Positions 8,388 to 18,050 are shown, counted from the first letter of the stretch. The stretch is DNA of 64,000 nucleotides from Cocleimonas flava (GCF_004339015.1 NZ_SMFQ01000003.1:868001-932000), one strand, 5' to 3'. Numbers and translations: made by a program. Notes: a model not told the origin generated them from the sequence alone.

Positions 8388-9164
8388 CTATTTATTTTTA
8401 AAATCTGGTTTTCTCTTTTCAATAAACGCATTCATTCCCTCTTTTTGATCGTGCAATGCAAAGGTTGAATAGAATAAATTTCTCTCTGTTTTAACGCCCT
8501 GAGTTAAGGTCGTTTCATAAGCTACATCCACGGCTTCTTTTGCAAGACAAACAACGGGTTGAGAATATGAGGCAATAGTCTCAGCTATTTCTAGCACTTC
8601 TTCCAAAAAGTTTTCGAGTGGCACTATACGAGAAACCAGTCCTGAACGTTCTGCTTCTTCGGCGCCCATCATGCGTCCTGTTAAACACATATCCATTGCT
8701 TTTGATTTACCCACAAGGCGCGTTAAGCGTTGTGTTCCACCTGCTCCCGGAATCGTGCCTATTTTAATTTCAGGTTGTCCGAATTGTGCATTATCAGCGG
8801 CGATAATAAAATCACACATCATCGAAATCTCACAACCACCCCCTAATGCATAACCTGCCACTGCTGCGATGACAGGCTTTCGGCAAGTGGTAATACGTTC
8901 CCAACCATCTGTAATGAATTGTTCTCTATAGATAGCTTCAAAGTCTTTATTTTTAATTTCAGTAAGGTCTGCACCGGCAGAAAACGCTTTATCACTGCCA
9001 GTAATCACAATCGCACCAATTTCAGGATTATTTTCAAAATCATCCAACGCAATGCTTAACTCATCAGCCAACTCCTGACACAAAGCATTGTAATGAGAAG
9101 GACGATCTAGTGTGATTAGACCGACGTTATTCTTTTGTTCACTCTTGATATTATTAAAACTCAT
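8388..9164 (-). CDS. Enoyl-CoA hydratase (crotonase family)
   Basis: This 258-residue crotonase is close in pattern to mitochondrial short-chain enoyl-CoA hydratase. It has the oxyanion-hole segment AFSAGADLTEI near residue 60 and GYALGGGCEISMMCD near 104, and the two catalytic glutamates are present at Glu112 and Glu132 (FGQPEIKIGTIPGAGGTQRL). It hydrates trans-2-enoyl-CoA. Near dmdA, a crotonase could also act like DmdD on methylthioacryloyl-CoA; the sequence alone does not separate the two. It is followed on the same strand by nothing closer than the convergent regulator, and a thioesterase lies 41 bp upstream, so these two probably form an operon. Confidence 0.9.
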   Translation of the reverse strand: MSFNNIKSEQKNNVGLITLDRPSHYNALCQELADELSIALDDFENNPEIGAIVITGSDKAFSAGADLTEIKNKDFEAIYREQFITDGWERITTCRKPVIAAVAGYALGGGCEISMMCDFIIAADNAQFGQPEIKIGTIPGAGGTQRLTRLVGKSKAMDMCLTGRMMGAEEAERSGLVSRIVPLENFLEEVLEIAETIASYSQPVVCLAKEAVDVAYETTLTQGVKTERNLFYSTFALHDQKEGMNAFIEKRKPDFKNK

Positions 9165-9205
9165 TTTGACTCCCTCTAAAATTATTGTATTTTCACTATC
9201 TATAT

Positions 9206-9640
9206 TTATGGATTTATAACCATCATCGAAGCTTGCATTAAGGAAACCAGTTTAGCTTCGTTGTCGACATTTTTGTGCGCATGTACATCGCCACTCGCAA
9301 TCATGATTGTTCGCCCGGGCTTGATGACTTTTCCCTTGGCAATAAAAAAATCGCCAATCGCAGGAGAGGCAAAATTACTCTTAAATTCTATCGTCAACAC
9401 TCTCGCATCTTCTGGCATTAGCGTCATCGCCGCATAACCACACGCGCTATCTACTATGGTTGTGATTACGCCCGCATGAATAAATCCATCTTGCTGACTT
9501 AAACCTTCTTTGAAAGGCAATTTAATCGTGACCTCTCCAGGCTCAATCGTTTCGATGGTTGCACCAATCGTAGACATGATTGTTTGTTTGAGAAAGCTTT
9601 CAGTGACTTTCTGTCTCACTAGATCAAATTCTGCACTCAT
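9206..9640 (-). CDS. PaaI-type hotdog thioesterase
   Basis: A single hotdog-fold domain of the PaaI/YbgC-like acyl-CoA thioesterase type. The central helix segment DGFIHAGVITTIVDSACGYA has the HxG...D pattern (H-A-G and the Asp of TIVDSA). It probably hydrolyses small or aromatic acyl-CoA thioesters. I place the start at 9640 because a clear GGAGAG ribosome binding site precedes that ATG. The open frame extends 12 codons further upstream, to 9676. It lies just upstream of the crotonase on the same strand, suggesting a two-gene unit divergent from metY. Confidence 0.85.
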   Translation of the reverse strand: MSAEFDLVRQKVTESFLKQTIMSTIGATIETIEPGEVTIKLPFKEGLSQQDGFIHAGVITTIVDSACGYAAMTLMPEDARVLTIEFKSNFASPAIGDFFIAKGKVIKPGRTIMIASGDVHAHKNVDNEAKLVSLMQASMMVINP

Positions 9641-9745
9641 CTTCTCTCCTTTTTTCTCATTCCTGAACTGGCTCAAACTTCTCTTTTACATCGATTTATA
9701 ATGTTTAGTCGTTACATTACGATGTCACGATGCCGCATTTAAAAG

Positions 9746-9774
9746 GTCACCCCCCCACTTATAGGCACTTTTTT
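9746..9774 (+). repeat. Dispersed C-tract motif, copy 2
   Basis: A near-consensus copy (GTCACCCCCCCACTTATAGG followed by CACTTTTTT) in the 397-bp divergent region between the thioesterase and metY. Apart from the palindrome at 9880-9895, I see no further element in that region. Confidence 0.85.
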
Positions 9775-9879
9775 CTAATTTTCATAAATATTTAAATAGG
9801 TATAAATAGAAAGCACGATCGTTTAAAACCACTAATTATTGACTGTGTACTTGACTAATAGACATCCTAACCTAGAATT

Positions 9880-9895
9880 ACGTTTACGTAAACGT
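9880..9895. promoter_or_regulatory. 16-bp perfect palindrome, candidate operator upstream of metY operon
   Basis: ACGTTTACGTAAACGT is its own reverse complement. It lies 143 bp upstream of the metY ATG and 240 bp from the divergent thioesterase start. Its form is what dimeric TetR- or MerR-type regulators of acyl-CoA catabolism use. The cognate regulator is not identifiable from this window. Confidence 0.5.
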
Positions 9896-10037
9896 TAACC
9901 ATATAGATAAATCATTCTGGAAATGACGAACTATAATTATCCAAAATATGTGTTTTTAATATAAATAGATGTCGTTTTAATCAGCGGTTAACCATGCTAA
10001 TTTGAACACAATACCTGATCCCTTAGAGTAATTTTTA

Positions 10038-11363
10038 ATGAGTAAATCTTCTTTCTTCGATCCACAAACCATTGCACTTCATACGGGTTATCAACCTGAT
10101 TCAGAACATGGTAGCCGTGCGGTTCCCATATACCAAACAACCAGTTATGCGTTTCAGGATGTATCGCATGGCGCAGCCCTTTTTAATGTAGAACGCGGCG
10201 GCCACATTTATAGTCGTATGACTAATCCAACCGTTGCCGTTTTGGAACAACGTATGGCGGCTCTTGAAGGTGGTGTTGGGTGTGTTTGTACAGCCTCTGG
10301 TATGAGCGCCCTCTTCACCACATTTGCCAGCTTGTGTTCGGCAGGTGATCATATTGTATCCGCGGCGCAAATTTATGGTTCTACTGCCACCTTACTCGGT
10401 CACACTCTCAGACGTTTTGGAATCGAAACAACTTTTGTTGATGTTAATGACCACCAAGGTATTAAGGATGCCATTCAAGAAAACACCAAATTACTCTTTT
10501 GTGAAACAATTGGTAATCCAAGCTTAGACGTAGCTGATATACCAGCACTAGCCAAAATAGGTGAAGAAGCCCATTTACCCCTTGTCGTCGACGCTACCTT
10601 TTCAACTCCTGTATTACAAAACCCTATTTCTCAAGGCGCAAACGTCGTTATACATTCACTAACCAAGTGGATTGGAGGAAGCGGTAACTCAATCGGTGGC
10701 GCTATTGTTGATGGCGGAAATTTTGAATGGGGAGATCCGGATAAAGACAGACAATTCCCAACGGTATGCGAACCCTATACCCCATTCCATGGCATTAATT
10801 TTTACGAAGAGTTTGGTCCTAGTGCCCTATCAATGCGAATTCGTGCTGAATCAATGCGTGACTTCGGATCCACCTTAAGTCCTCAAAATGCTTTCTATTT
10901 ACTTCAAGGGTTAGAAAGCCTGTCGCTACGCATGCCCAAGCATGTTGAAAATGCCGAAAGCCTTGCGCAATGGTTATTGAAGAATGAAGCGGTTGATTGG
11001 GTCAATCACCCAAGTCTGGATAGCCACCCGAATAAAGACTTAGCCAAAGAGCTACTTCCAAATGGTGCTGGTTCAATCCTTAGTTTTGGTGTTAAAGGTG
11101 GTCGACAAGCAGGAGCCGCGTTTATGGATGCACTGCAACTCGCGACCAATTTAGCCAATGTAGGAGATTCGCGTACCTTAGTTCTACATCCTGGATCTAC
11201 CACGCACTCAAGAATGGATGCAGAGGCTATGAAAGCTGCTGGTATCAGCGAAGATCTCATTAGAGTTTCTGTCGGCATTGAATCACTGCGTGATATTAAA
11301 GGTGACTTCTCACGGGGCTTAAAAGCTGCTCAGAAAGTTGCGGCTGTGGCGCAGGGAGAATAA
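10038..11363 (+). CDS. metY: O-acetylhomoserine sulfhydrylase / aminocarboxypropyltransferase (MetY)
   Basis: This 441-residue PLP enzyme of the Cys/Met metabolism family has the MetY-specific start (TIALHTGYQPDSEHGSRAVP, then IYQTTSYAF) and the cofactor lysine Lys210 in VIHSLTKWIGGSGNSIGG. MetY makes homocysteine from O-acetylhomoserine and sulfide, or methionine directly from methanethiol. Beside dmdA the methanethiol reaction is the more interesting reading: it would recapture the thiol released from demethylated DMSP. First gene of a run on the plus strand; the next start is 3 bp after its stop. Length is typical for MetY (about 425-440). Confidence 0.93.
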   Translation: MSKSSFFDPQTIALHTGYQPDSEHGSRAVPIYQTTSYAFQDVSHGAALFNVERGGHIYSRMTNPTVAVLEQRMAALEGGVGCVCTASGMSALFTTFASLCSAGDHIVSAAQIYGSTATLLGHTLRRFGIETTFVDVNDHQGIKDAIQENTKLLFCETIGNPSLDVADIPALAKIGEEAHLPLVVDATFSTPVLQNPISQGANVVIHSLTKWIGGSGNSIGGAIVDGGNFEWGDPDKDRQFPTVCEPYTPFHGINFYEEFGPSALSMRIRAESMRDFGSTLSPQNAFYLLQGLESLSLRMPKHVENAESLAQWLLKNEAVDWVNHPSLDSHPNKDLAKELLPNGAGSILSFGVKGGRQAGAAFMDALQLATNLANVGDSRTLVLHPGSTTHSRMDAEAMKAAGISEDLIRVSVGIESLRDIKGDFSRGLKAAQKVAAVAQGE

Positions 11364-11366
11364 GAG

Positions 11367-12158
11367 ATGAAGCTAACACTTAACAATGAAAATATTTATG
11401 TCGCTACTGGCGGCCAAGAATTCGATAACAGCTTACCTACCGTTGTGTTCCTGCACGGAAGTGGACTAGACCATAGGAGTTGGGCTCTGCAAACTCGTTG
11501 GTTCGCTTTTCACGGCTACAGTGTGATTGCGCCTGATTTTCCGGGGCATAGCCTGTCTAAAGGTAAAGCCTTAGATAGTATCGAAGATATGGCTGATTGG
11601 TTATGGCAGTTACTGGATAAAATGGATGTAAAAGTATGTAGCTTAGTAGGGCATTCTCAAGGTGGCTTAGTGGCACTCGAAGCGGCAGCAACTCATCCAG
11701 ACAGAGTTCGATCAATCAGTTTGATCGGCTGTGCAGCGGCAATCCCAGTCAATGAGCATTTACTGGCAATAGCAGAAAGCGATCAACCAGCGGCAGTCGA
11801 TGCCATGCTAACCTGGGGATTTGGTGAAGCCTATCAATTCGGGCGTTCTCATGTTCCCGGACAGGCTCCAATGGGAATCGGCTGGCAGATCATGTGCAAC
11901 AATCCCTTACATGCTGATTTATCAGCCTGTCAAAAATACAGCAATGGTGAAAATGCGGCACAAAAAATCACTTCACCCGCTCAACTGATTTTAGCTGAGA
12001 ACGATCGGATGACACCGATCAAAATGGGCCGGGGACTAACAGCCCAATTACAGAATGTAAGCTCGCACATTGAGTTAGACAAAGTCGGTCACATGATACC
12101 CATAGAAGCACCCGAGAAATGTTTATCTGAGCTTCAAGCGTTCATTACAAATATTTAG
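11367..12158 (+). CDS. Alpha/beta-fold hydrolase
   Basis: This 263-residue alpha/beta hydrolase has the oxyanion HG motif (VVFLHGSGLDHRSW near residue 27), the nucleophile elbow GHSQGG with Ser97, and the catalytic His242 in VGHMIPIEAPE. An acid partner is probably the Asp in LAENDRM near residue 213. Substrate is unknown; related enzymes act on esters, thioesters or ring-cleavage products. It follows metY by 3 bp, so it is very likely co-transcribed, and precedes the acyl-CoA dehydrogenase/hydratase by 39 bp. Confidence 0.85.
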   Translation: MKLTLNNENIYVATGGQEFDNSLPTVVFLHGSGLDHRSWALQTRWFAFHGYSVIAPDFPGHSLSKGKALDSIEDMADWLWQLLDKMDVKVCSLVGHSQGGLVALEAAATHPDRVRSISLIGCAAAIPVNEHLLAIAESDQPAAVDAMLTWGFGEAYQFGRSHVPGQAPMGIGWQIMCNNPLHADLSACQKYSNGENAAQKITSPAQLILAENDRMTPIKMGRGLTAQLQNVSSHIELDKVGHMIPIEAPEKCLSELQAFITNI

Positions 12159-12197
12159 CCAAATAAAATAGAAAAATAGATAGGAAATAATCAATAC

Positions 12198-14540
12198 ATG
12201 AGTACTTTCAAAAAAGTAGCCGTTATAGGCGCAGGTACAATGGGTGCAGGAATTGCTGGTCAAGTTGCAAACGCAGGCGTTGAAGTATTACTTTTAGACC
12301 TACCGAGCGATGGTGATGATGTGAATGCGGTAGCCAGAAAAGGATTGGATCGTATTAGTGATCCTGAACAACCTGGCCTCATTGATGACACCGTAGCTGA
12401 ACGTATCGAGCTGGGCAATATTCGTGATGATTTACATCGTGTGTCTGAGTGCGACTGGATTGCAGAAGCCGTGGTAGAAAGGCTCAATATCAAACACGAT
12501 TTATACCGCGACCTCACAGAACACATGCAAGACGACGCAATACTGACATCGAATACATCAACGATTCCTATTAAGTTATTAACCGAAGGCATGACGGATG
12601 ATTTAAAACAACGTTTTGCCATTACCCACTTTTTTAACCCAGTACGTTTTATGCGCTTACTGGAGTTAGTGAGTGGCGAAGAAACAAATCCTGAGATCAT
12701 GAAACGGTTTGAGGATTTCTCTGAAGAAAAATTGGGCAAAGGTGTGGTTAATTGCTCAGACACACCAGGTTTTCTCGCTAATCGTGTGGGCTGTTACGCC
12801 ATTCAGTTTGCCCTGCATGAAGCATTCAACCGCGGCATAAAACCACAAATTGCTGATGCCCTATTCGGCCGTCCAATGGGTATTCCAAAAACAGGCGTTT
12901 TCGGACTATACGATTTAATCGGTATCGACTTGATGTCGGATGTTGCTAAAAGCCTGGAAAGTATTCTCCCTGAGAATGATGCTTTTCACGCGGTAGCACA
13001 ACCAATTCCCTTAATGACCCAAATGATCGCTAATAGTCAAACTGGTAACAAAGGTGGAAAAGGCTTCTATTTACAGCCAGAAAAAGGCGGCAAACAGGTT
13101 TTAGATTTTGACACGAATGAATATGTAGATTTTGACAGACCCAATATCGACATCGCCTTACAAGCTGAACAACAAGGTGTTAAATGCCTTATCGATGATG
13201 ACAGCGAATACGGTCAATATGCCTGGTCAGTGTTATCCAGTACTTTGGTTTATGCAGCATCGTTAATTCCGGAAGTTGGCAATGACCCTGCTGCTATCGA
13301 TGATGCAATGAAACTGGGATATAACTGGATATCAGGACCTTTTGAATTAATTGATGAAATTGGTGTGGATTATTTGATACAACGATTACAAGACGAAGGT
13401 CGCGAGGTTCCGCCATTCCTTACTCAGACTGCAGAATCTAGTTTTTATAGAGTAAAAGGCGATAGATACCAACGTCGCTTCTGGCAAGGTGATTCTACTG
13501 ATGCCACTGCGGATACATGGCACACCATTGATCACGGTGAAGGCGTTAATCGCTTCATGGAAACCCGCAATACCTTAACCCCTGTTAATAGCAATGATTC
13601 TGCGAGCTGGTTTGACTATCAAGATGTCGCTTTGGTTGAGTTTCATACCAAAGCGAACGCGCTTGATGGCGATTCTATGTCGATACTCAGCGATGCACTG
13701 GATAACGTTAAAGCTAAAAACTTAAAAGGGTTGATTGTGCACAACGATGCACAACATTTTTCCTGCGGCGTTAATCTCGAAAAAGTCCGTGAATATTTTA
13801 ATGAAGAAGACTACGAAGGTCTGGATGAATTTTTAAACCACTTCCAGCAAACCGTACACAAAATGGCAGTTGCTGATTTTCCAGTCGTTGTAGCGACGCC
13901 AGGTATGTCGATTGGCGGAGGCTTTGAAGTGGTGTTGCACGCGCAACACGTTATCGCTCACTCAAACTCGGTAATGGGTTTAGTCGAAAGCATGGTCGGC
14001 GTCATCCCTAGCGGCGGCGGCTGTAAAGAATTATTGTATCGTTGGATGAATAAACTCAATCTAACCCCCGACAATATTGATGAAGCGGCGTGGAAAACCT
14101 TCATGACGATTGGTTATGGTCGTACAGCTAGCTCTCCTGTGATTGCGAAAGAGCTCGCCATGTTAAGAGACAGCGATACTTTCTTAATGAATCGTGACCG
14201 CTTGCTTTCCTCAGCATTGGACTATATTCATAGTGGAGCAAAGGCTCAGCATTACGAACGACCAGCACTATCGATGCCAGGCAAAGAGGTTTATCAAGCA
14301 ATGGCTGAATGGCTGGATAAAGGTCATGCCAAAGGAATGTTCACCCCTCATGATACGGTTGTAGGTCGAGCAGTGGCCAGTATCGTAACCGGTGGTGAAA
14401 ATGTCGAAGCGGGAACAGTCTGGTCAGAACAAGACCTGTATGATGCCGAAAGACGAGCATTTTTGACCTTAGTCAAAACTGAAGCCACTCAAGCACGCAT
14501 CAATAGCATGCTAGATCTTGGGCAAACACTCAGAAATTAA
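12198..14540 (+). CDS. 3-hydroxyacyl-CoA dehydrogenase / enoyl-CoA hydratase fusion (FadN-like)
   Basis: This 780-residue bifunctional protein has the domain order 3-hydroxyacyl-CoA dehydrogenase then enoyl-CoA hydratase, the reverse of E. coli FadB and like Bacillus FadN. Residues 6-34 form the NAD-binding Rossmann motif (VAVIGAGTMGAGIAGQVANA). Residues 140-150 (AITHFFNPVRFMRLLELV) contain the catalytic His-Asn-Pro region. Further 3HCDH C-terminal repeats span about 190-400. The crotonase-like domain starts near residue 470, with GMSIGGGFEVVLHAQHV near 572. It would process a beta-oxidation intermediate of the neighbouring ligase product. It sits 9 bp before that ligase. Confidence 0.92.
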   Translation: MSTFKKVAVIGAGTMGAGIAGQVANAGVEVLLLDLPSDGDDVNAVARKGLDRISDPEQPGLIDDTVAERIELGNIRDDLHRVSECDWIAEAVVERLNIKHDLYRDLTEHMQDDAILTSNTSTIPIKLLTEGMTDDLKQRFAITHFFNPVRFMRLLELVSGEETNPEIMKRFEDFSEEKLGKGVVNCSDTPGFLANRVGCYAIQFALHEAFNRGIKPQIADALFGRPMGIPKTGVFGLYDLIGIDLMSDVAKSLESILPENDAFHAVAQPIPLMTQMIANSQTGNKGGKGFYLQPEKGGKQVLDFDTNEYVDFDRPNIDIALQAEQQGVKCLIDDDSEYGQYAWSVLSSTLVYAASLIPEVGNDPAAIDDAMKLGYNWISGPFELIDEIGVDYLIQRLQDEGREVPPFLTQTAESSFYRVKGDRYQRRFWQGDSTDATADTWHTIDHGEGVNRFMETRNTLTPVNSNDSASWFDYQDVALVEFHTKANALDGDSMSILSDALDNVKAKNLKGLIVHNDAQHFSCGVNLEKVREYFNEEDYEGLDEFLNHFQQTVHKMAVADFPVVVATPGMSIGGGFEVVLHAQHVIAHSNSVMGLVESMVGVIPSGGGCKELLYRWMNKLNLTPDNIDEAAWKTFMTIGYGRTASSPVIAKELAMLRDSDTFLMNRDRLLSSALDYIHSGAKAQHYERPALSMPGKEVYQAMAEWLDKGHAKGMFTPHDTVVGRAVASIVTGGENVEAGTVWSEQDLYDAERRAFLTLVKTEATQARINSMLDLGQTLRN

Positions 14541-14549
14541 AGGTATCAA

Positions 14550-16235
14550 ATGAAGACTGACTTACAATTACCTTCAATGTACGACTCATTGAAGGAAAAC
14601 ATCGGAAATGAGGCGAATTATGTGCCGCTGACGCCGATGTCTTTCCTATCACGTACAGCCGATGTTTATCCTGATCATCCCAGTTTAATTTATGGCGATC
14701 AACAATATACCTGGTCACAAACTGAATACCGCTGTCAGCAAATGGCTCACGCCCTTAAGAAACTTGGCTTGCAAGCTCATGAGACTGTCTCTGTATTAGC
14801 GTTTAATACACCCGAAACCTTCGAAGCACACTACTATGTAGCGATGGCTGGTGGCGTATTGAATACCATTAATACACGACTTGATGAAGCCACCATTAGC
14901 TACATTCTTGATTTTGCTGAAACCAAAGTGTTGATAGTTGATAGGGAATTACTCGCAGCTGCTGTTCCCGGAATTAGAGCATTAAAAGAACAAGGTAAGT
15001 CGATTTCAATCATTCTAATCGATGACCCATTAGCGTTGACTCAACCAGAGTTACCCAATGATATTGAGATACATCTATATGATGAGCTACTTTCGAACAC
15101 TCAAATCACAAAACAAGATTATCTGAAAACACAAGTTGATAATGAGCTACAACCGCTAGCTATTAACTTCACATCAGGAACATCTGGTCACCCTAAAGGC
15201 GTTGTCTATCATCATCGTGGTTCCTATCTGATGGCTCTCGGCACAATCGCAGGTTGGGCTGTTCCAAAGCACCCTGTTTATTTGTATACCGTGCCCCTAT
15301 TCCATTGTAACGGCTGGGGACACGCATGGACCATGACAGCCATGGCTGGGACCATTATCTGTACTCGTAGCATCGTCCCAAAACAAATCTTTGCGCTAAT
15401 GAAACAACACCGCGTGACGCATTTTGGTGGCGCACCCATTGTTTTAAATATGTTGGCGAATTCTGAAGATTGCCCAGATAAAATTGCTGATGATAGAACG
15501 ATATATTGCATGACTGCTGGCGCACCACCACCTGCTGCGGTATTAGGCAAAATGGAAAACATGGGCTTCGAAGTCATGCACGTTTATGGCTTAACAGAAA
15601 CGTATGGCCATATTTTACAAGGCACACCACAACCCGATTGGGTTGAAGCCGATGCTGCAACCATTGCAGAGTTAAAAGCGCGTCAAGGTGTTCGTTTCCC
15701 CATGTCTGAGTCTGTTCAAGTAGTAAACCCTAAAACAGGAGTTCCGGTTAACAGTGACGGTGAAGAAATGGGGGAAATAATAACCCGCGGAAATACCGTA
15801 ATGACAGGCTACCTAAAAAACCCTGAAGAATCCGAAGAGGCATTTCGTGATGGATGGTTCTGGAGTGGCGATTTGGCTGTTGTAAATCCAGATGGTTATA
15901 TTCAGGTCAAAGATCGTGCCAAAGACATTATCATATCTGGTGGCGAGAATATTTCATCGGTTGAAATTGAAAACGCCCTATATAAGCATGAAGCCGTAGG
16001 AGATGCTGCTGTGGTTGCCATGGCTGATGAAAAATGGGGAGAAACACCCTGTGCTTTCATTGAACTCAAAAAAGGATTTAAGGCCAATGAAGCAGAGATA
16101 ATCGAGCACTGTAAAGAACACATCGCCAGCTTTAAAAAACCGAGCAAAGTAGTCTTTGGAGATATCCCCAAAACCGCTACCGGTAAAATTCAAAAATACG
16201 AGCTGCGCCATAAAGCAAAAAAATTAACCGATTAA
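14550..16235 (+). CDS. Acyl-CoA synthetase (AMP-binding), candidate DmdB-type ligase
   Basis: This 561-residue member of the ANL superfamily activates a carboxylate through an acyl-AMP to its CoA ester. Visible motifs are the P-loop INFTSGTSGHPKGVVYHHRG near residue 207, the YGLTETYGH motif near 348, the hinge region GWFWSGDLAVVNPDGY and the C-terminal catalytic lysine in PKTATGKIQKYELR. It belongs to the medium-chain/methylmercaptopropionate-CoA ligase side of the family. Lying between a FadN-like gene and dmdA, it is a plausible 3-methylmercaptopropionyl-CoA ligase (DmdB role). The role is inferred from position; the enzyme class is secure. It is 37 bp upstream of dmdA. Confidence 0.9.
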   Translation: MKTDLQLPSMYDSLKENIGNEANYVPLTPMSFLSRTADVYPDHPSLIYGDQQYTWSQTEYRCQQMAHALKKLGLQAHETVSVLAFNTPETFEAHYYVAMAGGVLNTINTRLDEATISYILDFAETKVLIVDRELLAAAVPGIRALKEQGKSISIILIDDPLALTQPELPNDIEIHLYDELLSNTQITKQDYLKTQVDNELQPLAINFTSGTSGHPKGVVYHHRGSYLMALGTIAGWAVPKHPVYLYTVPLFHCNGWGHAWTMTAMAGTIICTRSIVPKQIFALMKQHRVTHFGGAPIVLNMLANSEDCPDKIADDRTIYCMTAGAPPPAAVLGKMENMGFEVMHVYGLTETYGHILQGTPQPDWVEADAATIAELKARQGVRFPMSESVQVVNPKTGVPVNSDGEEMGEIITRGNTVMTGYLKNPEESEEAFRDGWFWSGDLAVVNPDGYIQVKDRAKDIIISGGENISSVEIENALYKHEAVGDAAVVAMADEKWGETPCAFIELKKGFKANEAEIIEHCKEHIASFKKPSKVVFGDIPKTATGKIQKYELRHKAKKLTD

Positions 16236-16272
16236 TTTACAGATAAATCGACGCTTTCATCATGAGGTATCT

Positions 16273-17475
16273 ATGACACCCGCTATTTCAATCTCTCGTA
16301 GATTACGTTCCACCCCGTTTACCAGTCGTGTCACTGAAGCGGGGGTAAAATCCTATACCGTATATAACCACATGTTACTGCCTACGTCTTTTCGTTCATT
16401 AGAAGAAGATTACTGGCACCTTTGTAACCATGTACAAGTCTGGGATGTATCCTGCGAACGTCAGGTAGAAATCAAAGGACCAGATGCGTTTCGCCTGATT
16501 CAATTAATGACACCTCGCGACTTAGGTAACGCTAAATTCGGCATGTGTTTCTATGTACCTGTATGCGACGAAGACGGCAAAATTTTGAACGATCCGATCG
16601 CCATAAAGCATGACGATAACCACTGGTGGCTTTCAATTGCCGATAGTGATGTGATCTTATGGGCAAAAGGACTAGCAACCGGTTATGGCTTAGATGTAAA
16701 AATCACCGAACCTGATGTTTGGCCACTGGCAGTCCAGGGTCCTAAAGCCGAAGAATTAGTCGCACGCGTTTTTGGTGATGAGACCAAAGACATCAGGTTC
16801 TTCCGCTACCAGAATATCAACTATCGTGGAAAAGAAATGCTCGTCGCCCGTTCCGGCTGGAGCAAGCGTGGCGGATTTGAAATTTACGTGAATGATGCTG
16901 AACTCGGACAGCAACTCTGGGATGACTTATTCAGTCAGGGCGAAGATTTAAACGTAGGGCCGGGATGTCCTAATCAAATCGAAAGAATGGAAAGTAGCTT
17001 ACTCTCTTATGGCAACGAAGTGGATAGCAGCAATACCCCTCTGGAATGTGGGCTCGATAAATACGTCAATCTGGATGCTGATATAGAAAGTTTGAGTATT
17101 GAAGCGTTAAGAAAACAAAAAAATGAAACTGGCGTTAAACAACAATTAATGGGAGTAATCGTCCACGCCGATCCCAAAACCAGTTTGGGAGGTTCCTTAT
17201 ATGAAGGAGCGAATGAAGACAATGAAGATAATGAAAGCGATAAAAAACTCGTTGGAGAAATACGCTCTCAGGTTTGGTCTCCACGTTATCAAGTCCATTT
17301 AGCATTTGCCATGTGCCAGCTTTCTGGCATTGAAGGAAAAACAGAATTCACGGTAGATACCAACTCAGACAAAGGTAAAGGCACAGCGAAAGCAACATTA
17401 GCAACCTTACCCTTTAACTTTACTGAGCTGGCGCTAGAACTCGAGTTGGAGCTTGAGTCTGAGTTAAACCTTTAA
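16273..17475 (+). CDS. dmdA: Dimethylsulfoniopropionate demethylase DmdA
   Basis: A 400-residue member of the GcvT/aminomethyltransferase family that matches DmdA closely. The N-terminal block (SISRRLRSTPFTSRV), TVYNHMLLPTSF near residue 29, and EDYWHLCNHVQVWDVSCERQ near 45 carry the DmdA pattern, not the GcvT one. DmdA transfers a methyl group from DMSP to tetrahydrofolate, giving 3-methylmercaptopropionate. The C-terminal beta-barrel domain starts near residue 290. Two oddities: an acidic insert at residues 311-325 (EGANEDNEDNESDKK), and a repetitive Glu/Leu tail at residues 385-400 (ALELELELESELNL) beyond the usual family end. Last of a run that starts with metY. Confidence 0.92.
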   Translation: MTPAISISRRLRSTPFTSRVTEAGVKSYTVYNHMLLPTSFRSLEEDYWHLCNHVQVWDVSCERQVEIKGPDAFRLIQLMTPRDLGNAKFGMCFYVPVCDEDGKILNDPIAIKHDDNHWWLSIADSDVILWAKGLATGYGLDVKITEPDVWPLAVQGPKAEELVARVFGDETKDIRFFRYQNINYRGKEMLVARSGWSKRGGFEIYVNDAELGQQLWDDLFSQGEDLNVGPGCPNQIERMESSLLSYGNEVDSSNTPLECGLDKYVNLDADIESLSIEALRKQKNETGVKQQLMGVIVHADPKTSLGGSLYEGANEDNEDNESDKKLVGEIRSQVWSPRYQVHLAFAMCQLSGIEGKTEFTVDTNSDKGKGTAKATLATLPFNFTELALELELELESELNL

Positions 17476-17608
17476 AGTCAGGAAACAAAAGTAATAAAAA
17501 TCTGAAACCTTACAACAAGATAAGGAAGCCCTGACAGCTTCATCATCAACAACAACAGCAATAGTAACAGTAACATTGGAAATATTGGCAACTTTGGGAG
17601 AAAGCGTT

Positions 17609-18043
17609 ATGTCAAAACAACCATCAAAAATCACACTAGACGACTTTAATAGTTTACTGGCTGAAGGATTACCCTGGGCTGCTGAGACAGGAATCATTTT
17701 AGAAAGCGTCTACGATGGTTTCGCAACCATGCGACTGCCTTATCACGACAAATCGACAAGACCCGGTGGTACAATCTCCGGCCCACACATGATGATGCTA
17801 TCCGATGCCTGCATGTATGCCGTGGTGCTAAGCATGATTGGTGAAGTGCAATTAGCAGTGACTACCAATTTCAATATCAACTTTCTCAGAAAGCCGTCGG
17901 AAAGCGACTTAATCGCAGAAGGTGAAATAATCAAACTGGGGAAACGTTTGGCGATTATGGAAGTCAGCATATACAGTAGTTCAGATAACGAAATCGTTGC
18001 ACATTCGACCGGGACTTATTCTATTCCACCAACTACTCGTTAA
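17609..18043 (+). CDS. PaaI-type hotdog thioesterase
   Basis: A single hotdog domain with the PaaI-like pattern GGTISGPHMMMLSDACMYAV (His-x-x-x-x-x-Asp around the central helix) and a second strand set ending TGTYSIPP. It probably cleaves an acyl-CoA made by the upstream ligase/dehydrogenase genes. I place the start at the ATG at 17609, preceded by a GGGAG ribosome binding site 8 bp away; the open frame extends up to a TTG at 17576. The 133 bp between it and dmdA is a low-complexity (AAC/AGC/AGT-rich) stretch, so co-transcription is likely but not certain. Confidence 0.82.
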   Translation: MSKQPSKITLDDFNSLLAEGLPWAAETGIILESVYDGFATMRLPYHDKSTRPGGTISGPHMMMLSDACMYAVVLSMIGEVQLAVTTNFNINFLRKPSESDLIAEGEIIKLGKRLAIMEVSIYSSSDNEIVAHSTGTYSIPPTTR

Positions 18044-18050
18044 ACGAATA

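Noticed and set aside
17480-17608. Low-complexity AAC/AGC/AGT stretch as a coding extension
   Set aside because: The frame upstream of ATG 17609 has no hotdog-fold similarity; simple-sequence DNA explains it.
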